Assembly (NCBI GenBank): GCA_016931895.1
Contig: JAFGDY010000315.1
Location: forward strand, 1 to 64,000
Length of the DNA stretch: 64,000 nt
Source: Anaerolineae bacterium
GTDB taxonomy: Bacteria > Chloroflexota > Anaerolineae > 4572-78 > J111
Direction: 5' to 3'
The notes under the pieces: model-generated
Seen by the model: only the letters and a program-made list of their open reading frames with translations
Database searches by the model: none
Told to the model about the DNA's origin: nothing
Made by a program: the position numbers and the translations under genes
In this document: one piece after another, positions 55,531 through 63,489 of the stretch
Layout: every line of letters begins with the position of its first letter
Position numbering within the stretch: the first letter of the stretch is position 1

Positions 55531-55625
55531 AATAAATTTCCTGCGAGAAAAGGAGGGAGGGAAAATTCTGCAGGAACTGTAAGGCGCAAAGATTAGGGGT
55601 AAACATAATCTTTGCGTCTTCTTTT
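55531..55625 (+). ncRNA. Stand-alone small RNA candidate with purine-rich loop
   Basis: From the promoter at 55496-55524, a transcript of about 95 bases ends at the hairpin GCAAAGATTA/TAATCTTTGC (55586-55595 with 55606-55615) and the T-rich GTCTTCTTTTT. Its 5' half folds as TTCCTGC/GCAGGAA around a purine-rich loop with AGGAGGGAGGG. No open frame of note and no plus-strand gene follows for 5 kb. The loop looks able to pair with pyrimidine-rich mRNA. Confidence 0.6.
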
Positions 55626-55742
55626 TCCGCGTTGACACTCTTTCTTTCACTACCTCAATGATTATTTTCCCTAATCCATTTACAATATTGTAACAGCTTC
55701 CACCTGCGTAAGAAACAGTACGTTTTTACCAGACACTTTGAT

Positions 55743-55868
55743 TTATGGATTATTTTGGAAACACCGAGCCATCCAGCCACCGTCAACAGTGAGGATGGTC
55801 CCCTCCACATAATTAGACATTTCCAAAGCCAGAAAAACGATGATTCCTTTGAAATTCTCCCGTCCAAT
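55743..55868 (-). pseudogene. Decayed C-terminus of a short-chain dehydrogenase
   Basis: The minus-strand frame from 55868 reads [20 protein letters not shown] then [14 protein letters not shown] and stops at 55743-55745. This is the classical SDR end (FLASD-x-S-x-YV-x-G-x3-VDGG). Directly upstream in frame is a TAA (55869-55871) and no Rossmann N-terminus exists. The remnant lies next to a zinc alcohol dehydrogenase, so a former two-dehydrogenase pair is likely. Confidence 0.8.
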
Positions 55869-55895
55869 TTAATCTCAGCAGATCCAAATTTATCA

Positions 55896-55962
55896 GGTGA
55901 CAGTCACTTAAAATGGCAAAAAAGACGATTTTTTGAAAAATAGCCTTGAAGTGACTGTCACC
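55896..55962. repeat. 14-bp terminal inverted repeat, MITE/REP-like
   Basis: GGTGACAGTCACTT (55896-55909) and AAGTGACTGTCACC (55949-55962) are exact complements around 39 bases of A/T-rich DNA. It directly borders the SDR remnant. Bases 55963-56030 show nothing else. Confidence 0.75.
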
Positions 55963-56030
55963 CTTCCCTCTATCTAAAAATTGGATTTACTGAGTCTTGT
56001 CTGCCCCCTATAACAGACTTTGTAAGCTTT

Positions 56031-57056
56031 TCAGTTCTCCGAACAACTAATCAGTATTTTCATAATCTCCCCCCCCTTTTCCATTTGTTGGAGACCATCT
56101 TGCAATTTGGTCAGAGGATAAGTTGCAGAAATAAGGCCATCGAGCGGGATGCTGCCGGAGTCAGCCAGTTGAATGGCCTGCTCAAAATCAACTTTTTCAT
56201 AAACACGCGCGCCGCGTAATTTCAATTCGCGCCAGAAAAAACGGAAAAGGTCAACCTGGGGCGATTTACTGAAAATGCCGACAATCACAATGCGGCCGCG
56301 CGTGCGAGGCAGCTTGGTCATCATTTCCGCTCCGGCAGGATGAGCGGTGACTTCAAACACCACGTCGGCTCCGGCTTGGTCGGTACGCTCTTCTACCAAT
56401 TTTACTAAATCGGTTTTTTGTGGGTTTATGGTTTCAAGACCCAGCCGGCCAAGCAAATCAACCCGGAAGGGGTTTATTTCTGAAACAACAACCCGCGCTC
56501 CTTTGTTTTGGGCCACAAAACCAATCAAAGCCCCAATTGGGCCGCCGCCCAACACCACCACAAACTCATCACGTTCTACCTCTCCCAAACGAACATCGTG
56601 GCAAGCAACGGCTAAAGGTTCAATCATTGCGCCATAGGTCAAAGAGAGATGCGCGGGTAAGGGCAAAATTGTATGAGCCGGCACAGTCCAGTAGCTTTGA
56701 AAACCGCCTGGGGTATCAATACCCAAAAATTTTAAATTGTGGCAGATATGACTATGCCCGGCCAAACAAGCTGGACATTCGCCGCACGGGTCAAGGGGCA
56801 TCACTGTCACCCTGTCGCCAAGAGAAAAGCCAGTCACCCCTGCCCCAACCGCCGAAATTGTACCAGAGATTTCATGGCCCATAATTTGAGATTCGGCAAC
56901 GCGCCAATCCATGGCACCGTGATAAATGTGTAAATCTGTGCCGCAAATACCGCCGTAAGCCACCTGCACCTGCACTTCCCCAGACGTAGGCGGCACAGGT
57001 ACACATTCTCCCACACGGATCGTTTTGTTTCTTTCGTAGAAGGCAGCTTGCTGCAT
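56031..57056 (-). CDS. Zinc-dependent alcohol/polyol dehydrogenase
   Basis: 341 aa, AAGGAG before ATG. Medium-chain dehydrogenase: catalytic zinc ligands C38 (GGICGTDLHIYHG), H61-E62 (GHEISG), structural zinc C91, C94, C97, C105 (CGECPACLAGHSHIC), E146, and NAD-binding VVVLGGGPIGALIGF. Closest to sorbitol/threonine 3-dehydrogenase and galactitol-type enzymes. Substrate not fixed by sequence; the SDR remnant beside it fits a sugar or polyol pathway. Confidence 0.9.
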   Translation of the reverse strand: MQQAAFYERNKTIRVGECVPVPPTSGEVQVQVAYGGICGTDLHIYHGAMDWRVAESQIMGHEISGTISAVGAGVTGFSLGDRVTVMPLDPCGECPACLAGHSHICHNLKFLGIDTPGGFQSYWTVPAHTILPLPAHLSLTYGAMIEPLAVACHDVRLGEVERDEFVVVLGGGPIGALIGFVAQNKGARVVVSEINPFRVDLLGRLGLETINPQKTDLVKLVEERTDQAGADVVFEVTAHPAGAEMMTKLPRTRGRIVIVGIFSKSPQVDLFRFFWRELKLRGARVYEKVDFEQAIQLADSGSIPLDGLISATYPLTKLQDGLQQMEKGGEIMKILISCSEN

Positions 57057-57150
57057 TGTTTTTTCTCCTTACTTTTTAGAAATGCCTTGAACCATTTGTT
57101 TGTTCAGGTTAGACGTAATGAAGTCTGCCCAACCTGGAGAATTATAAACT

Positions 57151-57882
57151 TCAAGGAGTGATTCTGGCAACCGGCCTATCCCGGATTTTTTCCCAACCGG
57201 GCGGTGTATCTGACGCCGAATTTAAAATATCCAGAACGTATCGGCGTTGCTTCTCCGGTATTTGCTCCCACTCTCCTCCACTTTCAAGCAATTGGCCTAG
57301 ATTGTGCGGCCCCCAATTATAAGCCACCAGCATCCAACGTTCTTCGGGATACCCCATTTTGGCAAAATATTCTCTCAAATAAGCCAGGTAAGCGGCGGCC
57401 ACCAACACGTTGCTATAAGGGTCGTAAGGGTCGGCCACGCCTAGCTTTGGGGCCCACTCGTTCCAGGTAGAAGGGATAATTTGCATCAAACCTGCTTCAT
57501 TAGCCTTGCCCACGGCCAAAGGGTCGAAGCGACTTTCTCGATGGGCCTGGCGGGCCAACAACTTCCAATCCAAGCCATATTGGGGCGCAATCTCCTGGAA
57601 CATTTTCTCGTAAGTTATTTCAACGTCTACTGTTATTTCTGGCGCCAGATCGGCAACCACACTTTTTTGCCCGGCAATTCTGGTTGGGGTAAAAGAATCA
57701 ACTCCAGACACGATAACCAAAACACTTAAAGCAAGCAGACAGGCAACCGTCAACATCCATTTGTTTTGCGCCGATAGTTTCCGCCGCCACCGATATTTTT
57801 GCCCGGGCTTGACCAAAGCCCGGTTACAGGAATCACAGAGCGCTAGGTTGCCGACCGCATCTTGAGGTTGATCATCCGCCAT
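57151..57882 (-). CDS. Membrane-anchored lytic transglycosylase (SLT domain)
   Basis: 243 aa. A short N-terminal Cys motif (CDSC, residues 16-19) like a half zinc ribbon, one helix (42-60), then an SLT domain: ARQAHRESRFDPLAVGKANE with catalytic E116, AGLMQIIPSTW, DPYDPYSNVLVAAAYLAYL and VAYNWGP. It cleaves glycan strands of peptidoglycan, giving 1,6-anhydro ends. Its role in wall remodelling fits the other envelope genes. ATG 57882 lacks a strong ribosome site. Confidence 0.88.
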   Translation of the reverse strand: MADDQPQDAVGNLALCDSCNRALVKPGQKYRWRRKLSAQNKWMLTVACLLALSVLVIVSGVDSFTPTRIAGQKSVVADLAPEITVDVEITYEKMFQEIAPQYGLDWKLLARQAHRESRFDPLAVGKANEAGLMQIIPSTWNEWAPKLGVADPYDPYSNVLVAAAYLAYLREYFAKMGYPEERWMLVAYNWGPHNLGQLLESGGEWEQIPEKQRRYVLDILNSASDTPPGWEKIRDRPVARITP

Positions 57883-57988
57883 TTTTTGGCCTACCGGGAT
57901 TCAAATATCTGGCACTATAACATAGTCAATGAAAATATTTTAGACCCAAATCTGACGAGCAAACGACGCTTCACCAATGCTTATGATT

Positions 57989-60493
57989 TCATTTCCCGTT
58001 TTCCACGGAAACTGTTAACAAGGTAAACGCATCCCCTCCGTTTTCAAGAGGTAGGCGAGAAAAATTGTCCAGGTTATACCAACCGATGATCAATTTATAA
58101 TCACCGGCAGGCAAATCAGCGGGCAAGGCTAACGGGCGAGAGTCGATAATGGTATAGCCGGGCTGCCAAAACACCGTGGGGAAAGGGGGAGGGCCATCGA
58201 ATCCGGCCACTTGCGCACCGAAGGCGTCAACCAAGTGAATGAAAAGATTCAAGTTTTGGCCGGGCCAGCTCAAGGTTTCCCAATAAAGCGTAAGCGATGC
58301 GACATCGTCCGGTTTGAGCGCTGCGTTGGCAGACCAATCATAGCCCACTAACTTGATTTGTCCGGCAAAATTGACTTCCTTTAGTCGAGACGGCGTAAGT
58401 TGAGGCCATTGACGAGGCAGCAAGGGAATGGCCCCCACAATGGGTTCAACCACTTCCCCGCCGGAATTAACGGCCAACTTAGCGGCTCGCCGGGAATCTT
58501 CAAACTCAAAAATACCCAACGCCAATCGAAGAACCGCCGGGGCTTCGGCTTCTGCCGATACTGGCACATAGTACGTATCTCTAAGAACCTGGTTTGGGAT
58601 CAAAAGCGAGGTCGGCCAGTTGCCGTGGTCAGGATAGGTATTGACCTGACCGACAACCTTGTTATCGCGCCCCAACACATGCACAAAAACGCTGTAGTTT
58701 TTGTCGAGGGGATGAATGGCCTGCCAATAAAGCGTGACCGGCAGCCACTCGCCGGGATGAACTGATGTTTTTTCGACATTGTAGCCGATCAAACGGATCG
58801 CATTGTCGTAAATCAAGTCAAGACGATCTATCTCTGGAGGTACTTCAACTTCGGAAATCAATGGCGTTTTAGCGTAAGTCGCCCGGATGTAACGGAAAGG
58901 ACTAACAACGGACAGAGCGAACAACCCCACAATCAAGCCAAACGGCAAAAGAAAAAACAAAGTATTTCCAATGGCCATCCAATGGCTACGGTTTTGCGTA
59001 CCCCATAACAAAACCAGCAGGCCGTACTGGGTTAAGCCCCAGATGGCCAACACTCCCACCGCCGGCAAAGCCGGATAGAGTAAACGTCCCCACGAAGCCG
59101 GCGTAATCTGCATCCAACGTAACAGGGCCAGAAAAATAATTAAACACCACAGCATTAGGAGAGCCAGAATCATTAATTGCTTACCGGAAACGAGACCATA
59201 ACGGTTGGCCGATACGCCGCCTCCAGATGGGCCTGGTTTGGCGTGACCCACAAGCCGAGAGACACCTGGCATCTGATACTTAACATTTGCCATTTGGCCC
59301 TTAACAGCCAGACAAAACCCAATCACTACCCCGCCCAAAACAAGATACTTGATCCATCCTAGAATCCGGTAAAGCCACGGCTCAAGCAAAATTTGTCCCG
59401 CCCCAAAGGCAGCCCAAAAAGATATCTCTAAACCGGCCATTTCGGTTTGCCAGATTTGAGCCAGGGGAGGACGAGGGTCAAGCGCCCCACCCCGATATAA
59501 CAAATGCGGCTTAAGGGCGGTTACGTCTTCATAAAGCTGCCAGTTGCGCCAGTACCACCAACCCGCTAAAAGCAATACCAATCCGCCAATTATCAAACCT
59601 TGCCCCCAAAATCGCCGCCAGGAACGATGGCGGAACAGGTCGCCCAACAAAACCAAGCCGGCCAAGGGCAGCAGATACAGCAAGCTTAACTTGCTGATGG
59701 CCCCCAGGCCCAACACCAGCCCCAGATAGCCGGCATACCGCGTTGAACCGCCGTTGGTCAAGATCAAGGCCATAAGCGTCAAGGCAGCAGCAGCCAGGGT
59801 GACACTCAAGCTGTCGTTAGTAATGGCGGAACTAACGTGCAGAAATTGAGGGATAAAGGCTATTGAAGCGGCAGCCAGTAAAGGTCGCCAATCCCGCCTG
59901 GTTAATTGCTGATTTTCCGATTCACCAATTTGCCCGGGAGAAAGTGTATTTGCGCCATTTTCAAAAATAATCCGGGCCAAAAAATAGGTAAGGCCTATTG
60001 TTCCCAGTCCGGCCAGCAGCGATAGCCAACGGGCCAGACGGGCGGCCACAAAAATAGGCGACAGGCTCCATGCTTCGCCTGCGTTGTGTAAATAAAGATT
60101 GTTATTGCCTTGCTCAAACCAAACAAAAGAGCGCTCATCAACATAATGAGGATTGCGGGGCGGTTCCTGAAAAGCGCTCAAATCTAGCCAGGAAACTCCA
60201 ACAGCGGCCAAAATGTGGTATAAGGGAGGCTGAGTTCCTTCCTGGTCCCAGGGCCGATAAACACCTTCTCTCACAATCGGCAAGGTCCCCTGAGACTGGA
60301 TAAATTGAATCACGGCAAAATGTTTCAGTTCATCCGGTTTCTCAAAAAAGGGTACGGTAAAATCATTCAATAAAACCAGAAACGTGAAAACAATAAAAAT
60401 GAGAACAAGACCATACTTGTAAATAAAATAAGTGGTGATCGGCCTTCGTCGGCCATGGCTTACTTTTGTTCTGCCAGACTCAAAGTAGTTCAT
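57989..60493 (-). CDS. GT-C-type membrane glycosyltransferase-like protein
   Basis: 834 aa. About ten helices in the first 540 residues, with an acidic loop after helix 1 (FFEKPDELKHFAVIQFIQ), as in ArnT/PMT-like polyprenyl-phosphate-sugar transferases. The remaining 290 residues are two beta-domains (LIGYNVEKTSVHPGEWLPVT and KLVGYDWSANAALKPDDVA), a common C-terminal addition in this phylum. Residues about 394-441 (MANVKYQMPGVSRLVGHAKP) are an extra polar insert. Probably transfers a sugar to a protein or glycan outside the membrane; donor and acceptor unknown. Confidence 0.78.
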   Translation of the reverse strand: MNYFESGRTKVSHGRRRPITTYFIYKYGLVLIFIVFTFLVLLNDFTVPFFEKPDELKHFAVIQFIQSQGTLPIVREGVYRPWDQEGTQPPLYHILAAVGVSWLDLSAFQEPPRNPHYVDERSFVWFEQGNNNLYLHNAGEAWSLSPIFVAARLARWLSLLAGLGTIGLTYFLARIIFENGANTLSPGQIGESENQQLTRRDWRPLLAAASIAFIPQFLHVSSAITNDSLSVTLAAAALTLMALILTNGGSTRYAGYLGLVLGLGAISKLSLLYLLPLAGLVLLGDLFRHRSWRRFWGQGLIIGGLVLLLAGWWYWRNWQLYEDVTALKPHLLYRGGALDPRPPLAQIWQTEMAGLEISFWAAFGAGQILLEPWLYRILGWIKYLVLGGVVIGFCLAVKGQMANVKYQMPGVSRLVGHAKPGPSGGGVSANRYGLVSGKQLMILALLMLWCLIIFLALLRWMQITPASWGRLLYPALPAVGVLAIWGLTQYGLLVLLWGTQNRSHWMAIGNTLFFLLPFGLIVGLFALSVVSPFRYIRATYAKTPLISEVEVPPEIDRLDLIYDNAIRLIGYNVEKTSVHPGEWLPVTLYWQAIHPLDKNYSVFVHVLGRDNKVVGQVNTYPDHGNWPTSLLIPNQVLRDTYYVPVSAEAEAPAVLRLALGIFEFEDSRRAAKLAVNSGGEVVEPIVGAIPLLPRQWPQLTPSRLKEVNFAGQIKLVGYDWSANAALKPDDVASLTLYWETLSWPGQNLNLFIHLVDAFGAQVAGFDGPPPFPTVFWQPGYTIIDSRPLALPADLPAGDYKLIIGWYNLDNFSRLPLENGGDAFTLLTVSVENGK

Positions 60494-60523
60494 GGTAACG
60501 CATTATAGCACAACTTGGTCACT

Positions 60524-60551
60524 TTGACGCTTTGGGCAAGGCGCATATAAT
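60524..60551 (+). promoter_or_regulatory. Promoter of the SH3b lipoprotein
   Basis: TTGACG (60524-60529), 16 bases, TATAAT (60546-60551). Confidence 0.65.
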
Positions 60552-60597
60552 TTTCAAATGGGTAGAGTTGGACATCGAGCAACAGGAGAGAAACCAA

Positions 60598-61641
60598 ATG
60601 GCCCTATCTCAAAAGTTAATTCTCTTTGGCTTAATCATACTAAATCTGACAGCCTGCGACGCGGAAACATCGGCAGGAGTCTCGCTGTCACCAACAACGG
60701 AAACGGCCACCGCTGCCCCTACGCAACGGCCAAGCCCGGAACCGGCTACCCCAACGCCGGGGCCAACTTTTACGCCTACGCCGTCGCCGGAACCAACCGC
60801 AACCAACACCCGTGTGCCAACCATCACCGCCACACCTAGCGTTACTTCAACTCCCCTCCCGGTAGTGACGGTAAACGAATCCTTAAAAACAGCCGTCAAT
60901 GTGCGCAGCGGGCCTGGCACCGACTACCCGGTGGTTGGCCAGTGCGAGCCAGGCCAAAGTGTTGCGGTGACGGGACGCAATGACGATACCAGTTGGTGGC
61001 AGATCGGTCTGGAGACGGGAACAGATACAGCAGGTTGGATATACGGTGAGCTGGTGGCATTTGCCGGGAACAGGGAAGCCATTCCCCTAGTGGAAGCACC
61101 TCTCCCGCCGGTTCCAACCCCCAACTCAAATACCGAGGCCCAAAACGAAGGCGGCGATGAAAATGACGAATCTTTGACCGCTGAAGAACTGGCGGAGCAA
61201 TTGCGCTGCGGCAAAGATTTTTGCGTCACCTATCAGGCGATGGTGCCTATTTGGGAGAATGGCGGCTGCGTGGGCAATCATAGCATTTATATTACCGTGC
61301 TGGAAGGGCTGCCCCCGGGCAAACCGATGGATGGAGTAGTGGTTGGGGACACTTATAACAATGTTGAGGTTGGTTCCGGTAGCCATGGTCCGGGCCAAAC
61401 GGAGATTACGCTGTGGATGAACAGCATGACTCTCATTGTCAAACGCAATATGGACGGCACGCCCTACACCAGCGAAGAGAGTTTTAATTTTACGGCCCAC
61501 GACGAATTAATTCCCGCCGAAGTGCTGGCCGCCAACGGCTATTGCGGCGGTAATGTGGAGCAGTGTAGATTGGACCAACAACATAACGGCATTTGTCGGG
61601 GCCACTACTCCTGGCGAGTGACGTTTCATAAGTTTGACTAA
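60598..61641 (+). CDS. SH3b-domain lipoprotein with Cys-rich C-terminal domain
   Basis: 347 aa from ATG 60598 (AGGAGAG ahead); frame-open upstream codons to 60532 are in the promoter. Lipobox LTAC. Thr/Pro linker (30-85), SH3b domain (about 95-165, NVRSGPGTDYPVVG, WWQIGLE, GWIYGELV), an acidic linker, then a C-terminal domain (about 215-347) with six cysteines (CGKDFC, GGC, YCGG, QC, GIC) and no known family. It is likely a surface protein binding wall peptides or glycans. The C-terminal domain is the part worth a search. Confidence 0.82.
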   Translation: MALSQKLILFGLIILNLTACDAETSAGVSLSPTTETATAAPTQRPSPEPATPTPGPTFTPTPSPEPTATNTRVPTITATPSVTSTPLPVVTVNESLKTAVNVRSGPGTDYPVVGQCEPGQSVAVTGRNDDTSWWQIGLETGTDTAGWIYGELVAFAGNREAIPLVEAPLPPVPTPNSNTEAQNEGGDENDESLTAEELAEQLRCGKDFCVTYQAMVPIWENGGCVGNHSIYITVLEGLPPGKPMDGVVVGDTYNNVEVGSGSHGPGQTEITLWMNSMTLIVKRNMDGTPYTSEESFNFTAHDELIPAEVLAANGYCGGNVEQCRLDQQHNGICRGHYSWRVTFHKFD

Positions 61642-61763
61642 AGAGAATTGGCAATTTAGGGAATACAACCTTAAAATATGGCCCATTTTGCGGCAAATCA
61701 GGGTATAGAACAATAAAAACGAATTCTTTACCGGATATTGCCCCACATTACCACAAAAGATGA

Positions 61764-62567
61764 TTATTCAAGCAACCGGAGCACATTTTCTCGCGTTAAT
61801 AGACGAATATCGCTTTCGGCTTCTAAAAAGGAGCGGACATCGGCGACAATATAGTCCCAGGGCAGAGTTTGCACTTGCTGCCGTACTACCTGTCGCCAGT
61901 TTTTGGGGGTAAGTTTGTTCCCGGTCCAGCCTGTCTGTTGCAAAGCGTGGTTGAGCAAAATCAGGTTAGGGTCAGGCCAGGTGGGATCGCTGAGGTACCA
62001 CAACAGATCGTAAATATCGCGCCCTTTGGTGTAAGAGCGCTGGAGGACAGCGTGCAATTTACCGGCCAGCAACGAAGCCGGATCGTGATGCTGCAATTGC
62101 AGGGTAACATGGCGACGAATGACGCTGGTGGCTAAAATAGCCCCGGCCGGGGGATTGGTGTCCACCTCAAGTTTGATAGAAAGCACTTCATCCCGGTGAG
62201 GCGAAAGGCCCAACTCGTACAACAACCCCTTAAAGCGAACAAAGGCGCTATGCACAACCTTCTGATCGTTAACTTTTAGATCCACCGGATAACTTTCTGC
62301 CGACAGTTCGGCTCGAATAGCTTGCAAGTAAGCCCGAAAGTTATATGACGCTCCAGCGTGTTCAAGCGTAAAATCGAGATCTTCCGAATAACGCGGGGTA
62401 GCATACAGAAAACGTAAGGCAGTACCTCCGTGAAAGGCCAGGGGAACCATCGCCCCGATTCTCTGGAGGCAGCCAAGAATACGGGCCTGCAAATATTCGC
62501 GGGTCACGTTACGCCCGTGAACGGGGCTGGGGAGAGCGCGCAAACGGTCAATCAGGTAATCTTTCAT
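61764..62567 (-). CDS. abiEii: AbiEii-type nucleotidyltransferase toxin
   Basis: 267 aa from ATG 62567 (TTG 62576 would add three residues). The DNA polymerase beta-like nucleotidyltransferase site is clear: GGTALRFLY (47-55) and YSEDLDF (60-66) with both metal-binding aspartates. LSIKLEVDTNP and the helical KLHAVLQRSYTKGRDIYDLL follow, as in AbiEii/MenT toxins. AbiEii toxins halt growth; related MenT enzymes add nucleotides to tRNA. It is downstream of the AbiEi gene with a 12-base gap. Confidence 0.88.
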   Translation of the reverse strand: MKDYLIDRLRALPSPVHGRNVTREYLQARILGCLQRIGAMVPLAFHGGTALRFLYATPRYSEDLDFTLEHAGASYNFRAYLQAIRAELSAESYPVDLKVNDQKVVHSAFVRFKGLLYELGLSPHRDEVLSIKLEVDTNPPAGAILATSVIRRHVTLQLQHHDPASLLAGKLHAVLQRSYTKGRDIYDLLWYLSDPTWPDPNLILLNHALQQTGWTGNKLTPKNWRQVVRQQVQTLPWDYIVADVRSFLEAESDIRLLTRENVLRLLE

Positions 62568-62579
62568 CGCAAACAACGG

Positions 62580-63221
62580 TTAAAGCGTTTCATACTCCTG
62601 CATCTCGGTCCGGGCCAAATCGGCCAGGGTTGTTGCTGCCCGGCGCAATTTGGCGCTGTTGGCCAACCGGGCCTGACGCCGCAATTCTTCCAGGTTTAAC
62701 TGGTCCAGGTGTTGGAGACGCAACTCGCGCAGGTAATGCCGTGAGTCGCCGCCTGGCTGGAAATAGACCAAATCCAGGATAGCTTTTTCTGGGGTTGCGA
62801 CAAAAGCTTGTTGACCTTCACCTACTTCTAATGCCCGGTAACTATATAACAAATCAGTTTTTATATGTCGAAACTCGAAACTCCCCAGGGGCGTGTCCCA
62901 ACGCATGGGCCGCCTTGTGGTTACACTGATTACTACCGGCACGTATTCGGGGATAAGGTTGTAATGCGCCAGGGCCGTTTGTAAACTAACATAAGACCCC
63001 CGCACCATTCGATTGGCGACAAGGTATGGATGGGGTTTGATTTTTTGAAAGGGGGGAGCCAGGGCGTATAAACCCCGTCGCAACTGGTAGATGCGCCCGG
63101 CCTTGGTCCAACGCGATAACTGCCGGCGAATATGCGTTGGATTCACCTCACCAGCCAGCAACAAGCCGGTTTCAAAAACAGGTTCATTGCCAACTATTTG
63201 CAACAGCCTTTCAAATTCCAT
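62580..63221 (-). CDS. abiEi: AbiEi-type antitoxin/repressor
   Basis: 213 aa. N-terminal winged-helix part (1-60: GLLLAGEVNPTHIRRQLSRW, GRIYQLRRGLYAL), then the AbiEi C-terminal region with GSYVSLQTALAHYNLIPE, TTRRPMRWDTPLG and ATPEKAILDLVYF. In the type IV systems AbiEi represses its own promoter and counters the toxin without binding it. First gene of the pair. Confidence 0.9.
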   Translation of the reverse strand: MEFERLLQIVGNEPVFETGLLLAGEVNPTHIRRQLSRWTKAGRIYQLRRGLYALAPPFQKIKPHPYLVANRMVRGSYVSLQTALAHYNLIPEYVPVVISVTTRRPMRWDTPLGSFEFRHIKTDLLYSYRALEVGEGQQAFVATPEKAILDLVYFQPGGDSRHYLRELRLQHLDQLNLEELRRQARLANSAKLRRAATTLADLARTEMQEYETL

Positions 63222-63253
63222 ACTGGTAAAATACCACAGATGGCATATTATTG

Positions 63254-63273
63254 CAACAAAAAGCGATTTGTTG
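63254..63273. promoter_or_regulatory. AbiE operator candidate
   Basis: CAACAAA (63254-63260) and TTTGTTG (63267-63273), six-base gap, 33 bases before the abiEi start; on the minus strand it lies between a weak TTCACA and an AATAAT box. AbiEi proteins bind inverted repeats at such positions. Confidence 0.5.
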
Positions 63274-63302
63274 TGAATCTTGAGCAGGAATCGTTAAAAT
63301 TT

Positions 63303-63406
63303 TTTGGGTGTGACCAAAGTGAGTTGGAGGAGAAGGAAATTGGGGGAACTGCCCCCCAAGCCCCCCGGCCTGCGGCGCTTTTCTACTCATTTTAGTCACA
63401 CCCAAA
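63303..63406. mobile_element. MITE-like element with 12-bp terminal inverted repeats
   Basis: TTTGGGTGTGAC (63303-63314) and GTCACACCCAAA (63395-63406) bound 80 bases with GGGGAACTGCCCCCC-type GC-rich internal palindrome. No transposase. It lies between the AbiE operator and the next gene. Confidence 0.55.
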
Positions 63407-63437
63407 TTTTTTAGGCCGCCTTGTCTCAATTTTAAAG

Positions 63438-63454
63438 ATGTTATAAAATAACAT
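63438..63454. promoter_or_regulatory. 17-bp palindrome before the glycosidase-like gene
   Basis: ATGTTAT, AAA, ATAACAT: perfect 7-3-7 symmetry, 35 bases before the start codon in A/T-rich DNA. An operator candidate. Confidence 0.5.
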
Positions 63455-63489
63455 TACATAATCATGTCTGTTATATTAAGAGAGGGCTT

